The notes under the pieces were generated by a model, which had not been told where the DNA came from, did not search any database, and saw nothing but the letters and a program-made list of their open reading frames with translations. Below are positions 33,696 through 41,682 of a stretch of 42,758 nucleotides of DNA, piece by piece (the stretch's first letter is position 1; every line of letters begins with the position of its first letter). This stretch comes from JBNKEI01 sp050288705 (GTDB lineage Bacteria; Myxococcota; Myxococcia; Myxococcales; UBA5297). A program made the translations under genes and the position numbers. The stretch is from assembly GCA_050288705.1 (NCBI GenBank), contig JBNKEI010000118.1:1-42758 (forward strand), written 5' to 3'.

Positions 33696-36360
33696 GCTTT
33701 TGGAGCCTGGTCAACGCCTCGGCCGTTATGAGCTAATATCAAGATTGGCTATCGGCGGCATGGCTGAGGTTTGGCTTGCAGAGCAGACAGGCGTTGCTGG
33801 CTTTCGTAAAAAGGTGGTTTTGAAAGCCATATTGCCTCAGTTTGCCGATGATCCAAACTTTGTGAATATGTTCGCCAATGAAGCGATGGTAGCAGCCATG
33901 CTAAATCATCGTAACATTGTGCAGATTTACGATTTAGAGGCAATCGAGGGAACCCATTTCATTGCCATGGAATATGTATCTGGGCGTACTCTGAGGCAGG
34001 TACGCCGGGCGTTAATTAAACACGACAGAAACGTCCCTCGATGGCTTACCGTGCACACGGTTATGGCGGTTTGTGATGCCCTGGAATACGCTCATAACTA
34101 TTGTAACGAAGATGGAAAGCAACTCGGACTGGTACATCGAGACGTGACCCCAGAAAACATTATGGTTTCTTTTTCCGGTGTCACCAAAGTAGTCGATTTT
34201 GGAATAGCCAAGGCAGGCACGGTAAGTTCTTTTACCCAAGCCGGAACGCTAAAGGGAAAATATGCCTACATGGCTCCCGAAAGAATTCGGGCTGCGCAGG
34301 GCATTGCAGAAGCCGATCGTAGGAGCGATGTCTATTCCATTGGAGTAGTTTTGTATGAACTTCTTTCTGGTCGGTTACCATTTAATGATACGAACGAACT
34401 AGGTTTATTACGACGTATATTAGAAGAACCGCCGATCATGCTTCGGCAAATTGTTCCTTCGCTGCCTGAACGCTTGGAAGAGATTGTCATGAAGGCACTC
34501 TCTAAAGAGGTTTTGGAGCGACAACAATCAGCAGCCGATCTTCGGGAAGAGCTAAGAGATTTACTTGCACGACTCAATGCTACTCCTGCTGCAGAACGAC
34601 ACCTCGCTCGGTTTATGTCGATGTTATTCGAAGAAGACAATCCTATGGGAATTCGCTTTATGCAAAAAGCGGATATGATCCAGAAGTCTTCTTCTTGGAA
34701 TCTAGAGTCCCCAGAAATAGATTCTTCTAAGTTTTCATTTACTGCTTTAGGTGCCCTGTCTAGTTCGCCTCCTCCTACTATTTCACCAAATATTCCTCAG
34801 CAAGCTTCATCTCCGACGATACGTACCGTAATTGAAGAAGTTCAGGAATCATGTACTGTTCAAAACACCTCTCGACAAATCTCGGCTAAAAAAGTACGTC
34901 CAATTGCTGATCCCGGGCCAGTAGCTTTAGTAGTAGATGCAGATGGGGTCTCCCGTAAGTTTGTGGAAATTGCGTTTGAAGCAGAAAAAATTTCGGTTGA
35001 AAGCGCCAAAAATGCCACTGCTGCTTTGGACATTTTACAATCGACATTAATTGATATTGTGGTATCGGAGTCAGATTTACCAGACATGAATGGTTTGCAG
35101 TTTTATCGTCGTTTGAGACAAACCATTCGTCTAAAAGATATTCCATTTATATTCCTAACCTCGGATACGCGCATCGATACTAAAATATCAGCTCTAAAAG
35201 CCGGCGCTGACGATGTTCTTCCTAAACCATGCAATTCCAATGAATTAGCTGCCAAATCGAAAGCGTTAATCGATCGGCAACGCCGTCTACGAGAACAGGC
35301 GCGTCAACGTTCATATGTTCTTGCTGGCGACTTTAGCGTTCTTAATATGACTGACGTAGTGAACATGTTAGAGATGGCTCGACATACCGGATTGCTCGCA
35401 GTATCTTCTTTAAGAGCGGTGGGCGAAATTGTTTTTCAGCAAGGAAGCATTGTGCATGCTACATATGGTAGCCTGGCAGGAACCGAAGCCTTTCATCGAA
35501 TGATGGAAGAAAGCGGTGGACAATTCGAGTTTAAACCTACTACTACTAATGAATCTCCGCGCACTATTCATTGTTCAGCGACCGAATTGATTCTTGAGGG
35601 AGCGCGAATCATCGATTCAAAACGTCGGAAAATGATTTCCTTCCAAAATGAAGAAACCCTTGCTAGTGCAAGCACATCTGCAGGAAAAATGGAGTTGGAA
35701 TTACTTCCTGAAACAGAGATCACCCCTCATCTTGCAACGCAATTTGAGTTAGGTATTCGCGGTGGTTTTTCTCTAGGGGAATTGAGAATTTTCTCCAGCG
35801 AAGAAATGATGGAATGGACCTGCTCTTCTCCTAGTAAGGAACGTTTTCATGTATTGCTGTTAGCAGAAATTGGAGAAGGAGTCGGGGCAATGATGCCGCT
35901 TTCAGCCCCGCCTACTGAGCGCGAAATCTTGGCTGGTCTTTCCTCGGGAACAAAACTGGTAGGACTTGACTTTTTTCTGAGAAGCGAGCGGCTTTTAGAC
36001 GTTGTTTTATTAGATATTCATAATTGCACTTCCACAGAAAAGTGGCTCAAAAGAGTTCCTTCTTTGATAATTGTTGCCCCCCCTAATGGAGATATACTTT
36101 CTGTGGGAACAAGTGCGCGAGTGCAGTTTCAAACCTTGCTCGATCATTTAGAACCGCGCGCGATACTGGGTTTAGGAAACGCGTCTTTGGAATCTAAATT
36201 GAAAGAAATGGCTTATTTTAAACACTCTTCGCCGATATTGAAATGCATTTACGGAAGTTTAGATGACGGTGGTTGTGATTTACGCTCACTATTGGTCGAA
36301 GGTATTCGCTTGCGACGAGATAATTCTGAAGCAGGTCAAGCTTCTGAGGCAAGTGCATGA
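33682..36360 (+). CDS. Ser/Thr protein kinase fused to pseudo-receiver and PATAN domains
   Basis: An 892-residue cytoplasmic protein. Residues 14-285 are a Hanks-type kinase with a G-x-G-G-M loop at 25, K48, H152-R-D154 (HRDVTPEN) and D172-F-G, all present, so it should be active. After a Ser/Pro linker comes a receiver-like domain (~413-535) in which the phosphoacceptor site is E463 (SESDLPDMNG), a phosphomimic form. A PATAN/DUF4388 domain follows (~545-640, LNMTDVVNMLEMARHTGLL ... IVFQQGSIVHA). The last ~240 residues are an alpha/beta domain I cannot name. No membrane segment is seen. The position at the end of a CheA operon suggests that it is an output of the chemosensory pathway; that is inference. 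Confidence 0.88.
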   Translation: MASHRLLEPGQRLGRYELISRLAIGGMAEVWLAEQTGVAGFRKKVVLKAILPQFADDPNFVNMFANEAMVAAMLNHRNIVQIYDLEAIEGTHFIAMEYVSGRTLRQVRRALIKHDRNVPRWLTVHTVMAVCDALEYAHNYCNEDGKQLGLVHRDVTPENIMVSFSGVTKVVDFGIAKAGTVSSFTQAGTLKGKYAYMAPERIRAAQGIAEADRRSDVYSIGVVLYELLSGRLPFNDTNELGLLRRILEEPPIMLRQIVPSLPERLEEIVMKALSKEVLERQQSAADLREELRDLLARLNATPAAERHLARFMSMLFEEDNPMGIRFMQKADMIQKSSSWNLESPEIDSSKFSFTALGALSSSPPPTISPNIPQQASSPTIRTVIEEVQESCTVQNTSRQISAKKVRPIADPGPVALVVDADGVSRKFVEIAFEAEKISVESAKNATAALDILQSTLIDIVVSESDLPDMNGLQFYRRLRQTIRLKDIPFIFLTSDTRIDTKISALKAGADDVLPKPCNSNELAAKSKALIDRQRRLREQARQRSYVLAGDFSVLNMTDVVNMLEMARHTGLLAVSSLRAVGEIVFQQGSIVHATYGSLAGTEAFHRMMEESGGQFEFKPTTTNESPRTIHCSATELILEGARIIDSKRRKMISFQNEETLASASTSAGKMELELLPETEITPHLATQFELGIRGGFSLGELRIFSSEEMMEWTCSSPSKERFHVLLLAEIGEGVGAMMPLSAPPTEREILAGLSSGTKLVGLDFFLRSERLLDVVLLDIHNCTSTEKWLKRVPSLIIVAPPNGDILSVGTSARVQFQTLLDHLEPRAILGLGNASLESKLKEMAYFKHSSPILKCIYGSLDDGGCDLRSLLVEGIRLRRDNSEAGQASEASA

Positions 36361-37433
36361 TCACCAATACGGATTTGAGTGGGGGTTTTTTTGGAACGGC
36401 TTGTTTCATTAAAGGGAAACTGCATCGTTGTCTTCCGTCAAGCTGTTTCGTTTTTCCTAGTATAACCAATATAAAACGAAAGGCGCATTTTTCGGAAGAT
36501 AGTCGCAGTCATTCAGAAGGAACCACCGGGGGTGCTGCATCGCGCAAAAATGCGCATGGACCAGACGGTGATTTGCCTGCAGTGGGCGCAATCCTGGATA
36601 AATACCGATTTGAAGAGCTAGTAGGAAAGGGGGCTTTTGCCGCGGTTTATCGAGCTACACATCTTTTGTTAAAAGTACCAGTGGCTATTAAGCTGTTACG
36701 CCCCCGGGCAGTGCACCGAACATCTGGGCTCGCAGCTTTATTATGCGAAGAGGCACGCTTTGCGGCTCGAATTAACCATCCCAATGTTGTACGGATTTTC
36801 GATGTTACCCATACGAGTACTATTACATACGTTGTTATGGAATATATTGATGGTAGTAATTTGTCTAAACGAATACAATCTCATGGGCCATTACCTTTCC
36901 GAACGCTTCTTACCGTGGGAATAGAAGTTGCAGAAGGATTACGCTCTGCTTGGAAACAAGGGTTAATCCATCGGGATATTAAACCATCTAACATCTTGCT
37001 TTCCAAAGAAGGTTCCGCAAAAATTGTGGACTTAGGTTTGGCGCTCCCAGTAAATGATGCCGAAACGAGCGAGAGATTTGCTTCGCTTTCGGTAGTTGGA
37101 ACGCCTGGATACATGGCGCCAGAACAAGGGGTGGCGCCAAGTCAAGTTGACTTTCGCGCTGATATTTACGCACTTGGAGCAACCTTGTATCACGCTGCGC
37201 TGGGCATTCCTCCTTTTCCATTGGATGATTCCTTGCGCTGCATGGCAATGCACCGGAGAGAACCGGTTACGCCTCCGGAAAGAGTTGTAAGTCATTTTCC
37301 ACCAGAATTATCGAAACTACTGCAATGGATGTTGGCCAAAAATCCGACCGCTCGCCCGGCTTCTTACGACATTTTGTTGAATGCAATGCGCAGAGCTTGG
37401 AGCTGTCTACCTGATGAAGGAAAATTTCTTTGA
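36357..37433 (+). CDS. Ser/Thr protein kinase
   Basis: A 358-residue protein overlapping the previous kinase by ATGA. The first 80 residues are Ser/Gly/basic with no clear domain; the kinase domain spans about 82-345, with G90-K-G92 loop, a Lys in VAIKLL, H205-R-D207 (HRDIKPSN) and D225-L-G (a common bacterial form of DFG), VVGTPGYMAPEQ and the usual C-lobe. All catalytic residues are present. There is no membrane helix or extracellular sensor, so activation may come from protein partners. truD starts at a TTG that overlaps the stop. Confidence 0.88.
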   Translation: MITNTDLSGGFFGTACFIKGKLHRCLPSSCFVFPSITNIKRKAHFSEDSRSHSEGTTGGAASRKNAHGPDGDLPAVGAILDKYRFEELVGKGAFAAVYRATHLLLKVPVAIKLLRPRAVHRTSGLAALLCEEARFAARINHPNVVRIFDVTHTSTITYVVMEYIDGSNLSKRIQSHGPLPFRTLLTVGIEVAEGLRSAWKQGLIHRDIKPSNILLSKEGSAKIVDLGLALPVNDAETSERFASLSVVGTPGYMAPEQGVAPSQVDFRADIYALGATLYHAALGIPPFPLDDSLRCMAMHRREPVTPPERVVSHFPPELSKLLQWMLAKNPTARPASYDILLNAMRRAWSCLPDEGKFL

Positions 37434-38791
37434 AGCTTAAGCAAAAACCTGAAGATTTTACCGTTACTGAAAGCTGGCGTTTTAATAATGTTTCCAAAGG
37501 TGAGTATCGCGTTTATGCAATGGACAAGCAAAAGCTGTCTACCTTTGATGCAATTGATAGAATTGCCCAGCGCTTTGAATTATCTCGTAAGCTATTTTCT
37601 TTCTGTGGCTTAAAAGATAAGCAGGGGAGAACCCGGCAATTAATCGCGGTTCAAGGAGCAGAAGTCGACTTGCAAGACGACGATCTCCGGCTAGAATTTT
37701 TGGGTCGAACTGATAAACCATTAAGTGCCAAAAACACTACTTCTAATCGGTTTGGAGTGACTATTCGGGATTTGGATGAAGCAGAAATTGATAAACTTCC
37801 CGAATCTATTGCTCAAATCAATCGCTTAGGAATAATCAACTACTTCGACAGTCAGCGTTTTGGCTCGCTAAAACACGGCCAAGGGTTTATTGCCAAAGAT
37901 TTGTTAAGAGGAGATTTTGAAGCCGCGCTTAAAAATTACTTGGCAAAACCATCGGAACTCGACAAAACCAGTGATGCAAAAGTCAAAGCATTTTGGAGAG
38001 ATCATTGGGGAAAATGGCGCATTCGTTGCACTATTCCAGGCGCTCAAAAATATGAACGCATCATTCGTGTGCTGAAAAAAAAACCAGATGCGTTTCGGGA
38101 GGCATTTCTTCAAATCGATCCCAAATATCGAGCCCTTCAAATTTTTGCTTACCAATCATGGCTTTGGAATGAAGGTGTTCGAAAATTACTGGTGGCTCTG
38201 CTTCCTGGCCAATCGCTAATTGCGCTGCCTTATCAGGCAGGAAAGCTTCTTTTTCCTCGTGATGCGCCTGCTGAACTTTTAAATAAGTTTCGTAAAATGA
38301 CCTTCCCGATTGCATCGCCGGAAACTAAGCTAGATGATCCTGATATACGGCAGGCAATGACCTGGGTTTTAGGGAAAGAAAAACTATCTCTCGACAAGCT
38401 GGTAATTCCAAATACTCCCGAAATTTTCTTTCGCCATGAAGAACGGCCAATTTTAGTCTATCCCGGAAAACTAATGCTCGGCCCAGCCCGGCCAGATGAA
38501 TTGCAAAGAGGACGAAAGAAAGTATATGTAGCGTTTACGCTTCCTCCCGGTTCCTATGCCACCTTGGTGGTACGTCGCTTGTTTTTCTACTCTCCTCAAA
38601 ACAATACTCACGAAGAAGAAACTATTTCTGAAATCGTAGCGAAACCAAATCATAACGAATCAAAACCGAACTTTCTCGAAAAACCAAAAAAAGACCTGGT
38701 TGTTGGTTTTCGTGCTCAACAAAGGAAAAAGAAAGAAATGAAAGCCATTGCGCGCTCTCAATTTCAAGCTAAGGGTCGCCAAAAAAAATAA
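37430..38791 (+). CDS. truD: TruD-type tRNA pseudouridine synthase
   Basis: The start is a TTG overlapping the kinase stop (TTGA) with an AAGGA site about eight bases ahead. The 453-residue protein has the TruD signatures: F-S-F-C-G-L-K-D63-K, with the catalytic aspartate, NRFGVTIRDL and the NYFDSQRFG segment; the large central insertion domain (about 150-380) is present. TruD isomerises U13 in tRNA-Glu to pseudouridine. Bacterial TruD is typically near 350 residues, so this is longer, in the range of archaeal/eukaryal relatives, with a Lys/Arg-rich tail (RKKKEMKAIARSQF). Coupling to a kinase gene is unusual and may be incidental. Confidence 0.9.
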   Translation: MKLKQKPEDFTVTESWRFNNVSKGEYRVYAMDKQKLSTFDAIDRIAQRFELSRKLFSFCGLKDKQGRTRQLIAVQGAEVDLQDDDLRLEFLGRTDKPLSAKNTTSNRFGVTIRDLDEAEIDKLPESIAQINRLGIINYFDSQRFGSLKHGQGFIAKDLLRGDFEAALKNYLAKPSELDKTSDAKVKAFWRDHWGKWRIRCTIPGAQKYERIIRVLKKKPDAFREAFLQIDPKYRALQIFAYQSWLWNEGVRKLLVALLPGQSLIALPYQAGKLLFPRDAPAELLNKFRKMTFPIASPETKLDDPDIRQAMTWVLGKEKLSLDKLVIPNTPEIFFRHEERPILVYPGKLMLGPARPDELQRGRKKVYVAFTLPPGSYATLVVRRLFFYSPQNNTHEEETISEIVAKPNHNESKPNFLEKPKKDLVVGFRAQQRKKKEMKAIARSQFQAKGRQKK

Positions 38792-38813
38792 CCTACTTGC
38801 ATGGAGAATAAGA

Positions 38814-40124
38814 ATGGCTGATTTAAATAGTAATTTGAGAGGCCAAAAAATTGTTTTGCAAAATGGGAAGCTATTTGTTCCTGACAACCCAATTATTCCG
38901 TTTATTGAAGGAGACGGAACTGGTCCAGACATCTGGCGCTCGGCCCAGAGTGTACTCAATGCTGCAGTGCAAATTGCTTATTCCTCGCAACGCCAAATAG
39001 TTTGGAAAGAAGTCTATGCAGGGGAGAAGGCTTTTAATCAATTCCAAAACTGGCTTCCTGAGCAGACGATTGAAGCTTTTCGTGAGTACTTGGTAGGCAT
39101 CAAGGGTCCCTTAACCACTCCTATCGGTGGAGGAATTCGATCTCTAAACGTAGCGCTTAGGCAATTACTGGATCTGTATGTCTGTTTGCGGCCAGTGCGC
39201 TATTTTCAAGGGGTCCCTTCTCCTGTTCGTTTTCCTCAAAAAGTAAATATGGTGATATTTCGGGAAAATACCGAAGATATCTATGCAGGAATTGAATACG
39301 AAAAAGGTTCTGAGCAGGCTAAAAAACTCGTCCAGTGGTTACGCGAGAACTATCCTAAAGATATGGAAAAAATCCGATTTCCGGAAACGGTTGGTATTGG
39401 ACTAAAGCCAATTTCACAGGATGGTACCGAGAGGCTAATACGTGCAGCAATTGAGTACGCTATAGGCAATCAGAGAAAAAGTGTCACCTTGGTTCATAAA
39501 GGCAACATTATGAAGTATACCGAAGGCGCCTTCCGAAACTGGGGTTACCAGCTTGCCGAGCGAGAATTTCCCGAGCAGGTCTTTACTTGGCAACAATGGG
39601 AAAAAATCAAGGCAGAAAAGGGTGAATCTGCAGCGAACCAGGCTCAAAAAGAGGCACTACAAGGCGGAAAAATTCTAATCAAAGACGCCATCGCTGATAT
39701 TACGTTGCAGCAGGTGCTTACCCGTCCCGAAGAGTTTGATGTGCTAGCAACTCCCAATCTAAATGGCGATTACCTTTCTGATGCACTTGCCGCTCAGGTA
39801 GGTGGCATAGGAATCGCGCCTGGAGGGAACATCAACTACACCACTGGCCATGCAGTGTTTGAGGCAACTCACGGAACCGCCCCCAAATACGCTGGACAGG
39901 ACAAAGTAAACCCTGGCTCAGTAATTCTATCAGGGGAGATGATGTTACGTTATCTGGGATGGACAGAGGCCGCAGACTTAATCATTCAAGGTATGTCGGG
40001 TGCCATTGGCAGTCGCAAAGTTACTTATGACTTTGCCAGGTTGATGATGCAAGAAGGCGACGATACTGTGGAGGAGCTAAAATGTAGCGAATTCGGTAAA
40101 AATATAATCGATCACATGGTGTAG
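38814..40124 (+). CDS. icd: Isocitrate dehydrogenase (NADP-type)
   Basis: The ATG at 38814 follows a GGAGA site by six bases; the open frame upstream overlaps the truD end and is not used. The 436-residue enzyme oxidatively decarboxylates isocitrate to 2-oxoglutarate in the TCA cycle. Visible family signatures: PFIEGDGTGPDIW, GGGIRSLNVALRQLLDLYVC (with the substrate-binding Ser and Arg; in E. coli this Ser is the AceK phosphorylation site), FRENTEDIYAGIEYEK and, in the C-terminal half, NLNGDYLSDALAAQVGGIG and HGTAPKYAGQDKVNP. Length agrees with the E. coli type (416) plus a small extension. It follows truD by 22 bases. Confidence 0.95.
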   Translation: MADLNSNLRGQKIVLQNGKLFVPDNPIIPFIEGDGTGPDIWRSAQSVLNAAVQIAYSSQRQIVWKEVYAGEKAFNQFQNWLPEQTIEAFREYLVGIKGPLTTPIGGGIRSLNVALRQLLDLYVCLRPVRYFQGVPSPVRFPQKVNMVIFRENTEDIYAGIEYEKGSEQAKKLVQWLRENYPKDMEKIRFPETVGIGLKPISQDGTERLIRAAIEYAIGNQRKSVTLVHKGNIMKYTEGAFRNWGYQLAEREFPEQVFTWQQWEKIKAEKGESAANQAQKEALQGGKILIKDAIADITLQQVLTRPEEFDVLATPNLNGDYLSDALAAQVGGIGIAPGGNINYTTGHAVFEATHGTAPKYAGQDKVNPGSVILSGEMMLRYLGWTEAADLIIQGMSGAIGSRKVTYDFARLMMQEGDDTVEELKCSEFGKNIIDHMV

Positions 40125-40170
40125 TTGGGATGGCGCACCCGTAAAATGGTGGTATTATAAGTATCGAAAC

Positions 40171-40204
40171 CAAAAATAGCTATCTCGCCACACAAGATAG
40201 CTAT
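40171..40204 (-). terminator. Rho-independent terminator of panD
   Basis: ATAGCTATCT (40176-40185) and AGATAGCTAT (40195-40204) form a perfect 10-bp stem with a 9-base loop. On the minus strand the stem is followed by TTTTTG, immediately after the panD stop. On the plus strand there is no T-run, so termination of icd is less certain. Confidence 0.6.
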
Positions 40205-40207
40205 CCC

Positions 40208-40615
40208 TTACTCGCGATGATGTCCAACTTCGGGTTTAATTTGATGAGGGCCGGCAACCTCTTTTTCGCACCCAATGAGCTTGTTCTGCGCATCTACTCG
40301 CACCACCTTAGGGCAATAATTTTTGGCCTCTTCATCGGTCATGTGCCCAAATGATGCAATGATAATCAAGTCACCTGGACAATTAAGGTGAGCAGCAGCT
40401 CCGTTTACACAAATAACCCCAGAACCCGACTTACCCCTAATGGCATAGGTTTGAAGGCGAGTCCCGCGAGTCACATTCCAAATATGCACTGCTTCGTACT
40501 CCATGATGTCCGCGGCATGGAGTAGATCCTCGTCGATGGTTACACTGCCTTCGTAGTCTAGGTCAGCATGGGTGACTGTGGCTCGATGAATTTTGGCGCG
40601 AAACATGTGTCGCAT
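40208..40615 (-). CDS. panD: Aspartate 1-decarboxylase
   Basis: The ATG at 40615 gives a 135-residue product with AGG about five bases ahead; the frame is open to 40633. PanD makes beta-alanine for pantothenate. It is made as a proenzyme that cleaves itself before a serine to form a pyruvoyl cofactor. The cleavage motif Y-E-G23-S24 is intact, and KIHRATVTHADLDYEGSVTI and GDLIIIASFG match the family. The length agrees with the usual 126-140. It stands alone, between icd and rpoH, and is followed at once by a terminator. Together with coaX it supports a working CoA pathway. Confidence 0.96.
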   Translation of the reverse strand: MRHMFRAKIHRATVTHADLDYEGSVTIDEDLLHAADIMEYEAVHIWNVTRGTRLQTYAIRGKSGSGVICVNGAAAHLNCPGDLIIIASFGHMTDEEAKNYCPKVVRVDAQNKLIGCEKEVAGPHQIKPEVGHHRE

Positions 40616-40722
40616 GATGCCTAACTCTCCCAACTGGTAATATCCTGCCTTATTTTAGAAGGCTCGCCCAGAGGAAAGTACTCTTCATGGCTGTATCACA
40701 CAAGAGTTCAGTAGAGCACAGC

Positions 40723-41631
40723 TCACCTTTCAGCAGCATGCAGAGCGAAAGACGGTTCGGCGTTTTCAGAAACAAGTGCAGCCAAGTCTTGCTTTAGTTT
40801 TTCTTTGGCACGTATTTCCAGTTGTCGCGCGCGTTCTCGCGAGAAGCCGAAATGTCGACCCAGTTCCTTGAGAGTCATTGGCTGATCGCTCATCACGCGC
40901 TTCTCAATGATAAATCGTTCTCTGCGGTCGAGCCGAGAAAGGGCTACCTCAACTTGTGATGCAACTAATTCAGATTCTTGTCGCTCACCAAGCTCTTCAT
41001 CTTGTCCAGCGCTAGGACAAGCGACAAAATCCACGTGACAGCTACTACCGTCATCGCCCATGGGAGCATCTAGCGAAAGATCGCGACCCTCCATCCTCAA
41101 TTCCATTTCCGCAACCTCTGCAGGTTTTACGCGAAGTTTTTTTGCAATTTTTCGGGTATCAGAAAGGTCTTCCAGGTTTTCGTCAGCACCGCTTAGTCTT
41201 TCAATTTCACGTTTTGTCCTAGCTAGTGAAAAAAAGAGCTTGCGTTGCGCTTGAGTGGTTCCCAGCTTCACAAGCGACCAGCTTTTCAAAATGTAATTTT
41301 GTATATAGGCGCGAATCCACCAAACCGCGTACGAGATTAGGCGAATGCCTTTTTCGGGATCGAATTTTTGTACCGCCTTCATCAACCCAATGTTTCCTTC
41401 TTGAATAAGATCAGCCATACGAATTGAATACGAACGGTACTCATATGCTACCTTGACCACGAAACGTAGGTTAGAAGTAACTAGCGAATGAGCAGCCCGC
41501 AGGTCGTGCTGGTTTTGAAAGCGACGGGCCAAAGCTTGCTCTTGTTCTTGAGTAAGTAACGGAAATTGACTAATCTCGGACAAATACATCGCAATGGAGC
41601 CGGAAGACATCGACGAGGTGGAGAGTTGCAT
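40723..41631 (-). CDS. rpoH: RpoH-type (sigma-32) RNA polymerase sigma factor
   Basis: I start at the ATG of 41631, nine bases after AGGAGG (complement of 41641-41646); the frame is open to 41682. The 302-residue sigma factor lacks region 1.1. It has region 2 (IQEGNIGLMKAVQKFDPEKG and YAVWWIRAYIQNYIL), a region 3 with the RpoH-box-like KLGTTQAQRKLFFSLART, and a region 4 helix-turn-helix (TLKELGRHFGFSRERARQLE). The Q-R-K-L-F-F box is the feature that separates heat-shock sigma factors from other group members. Deltaproteobacteria often carry several RpoH paralogues, so the stimulus is not certain. A 15-bp palindrome lies just upstream of its ribosome site. Confidence 0.9.
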   Translation of the reverse strand: MQLSTSSMSSGSIAMYLSEISQFPLLTQEQEQALARRFQNQHDLRAAHSLVTSNLRFVVKVAYEYRSYSIRMADLIQEGNIGLMKAVQKFDPEKGIRLISYAVWWIRAYIQNYILKSWSLVKLGTTQAQRKLFFSLARTKREIERLSGADENLEDLSDTRKIAKKLRVKPAEVAEMELRMEGRDLSLDAPMGDDGSSCHVDFVACPSAGQDEELGERQESELVASQVEVALSRLDRRERFIIEKRVMSDQPMTLKELGRHFGFSRERARQLEIRAKEKLKQDLAALVSENAEPSFALHAAER

Positions 41632-41640
41632 CAGGTTTTC

Positions 41641-41646
41641 CCTCCT
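41641..41646 (-). promoter_or_regulatory. Strong ribosome binding site of rpoH
   Basis: The minus strand reads AGGAGG nine bases before ATG 41631, which decides the start over the open frame from 41682. Confidence 0.7.
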
Positions 41647-41662
41647 AAAAGAAGTGAATGGA

Positions 41663-41677
41663 TGGTTTGCCAAACCA
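41663..41677. promoter_or_regulatory. 15-bp palindrome upstream of rpoH
   Basis: TGGTTTG-C-CAAACCA is a perfect 7-bp inverted repeat with one central base, 16 bases upstream of the AGGAGG. It may be an operator; the single-base centre makes an RNA hairpin unlikely. Confidence 0.45.
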
Positions 41678-41682
41678 AGCAA

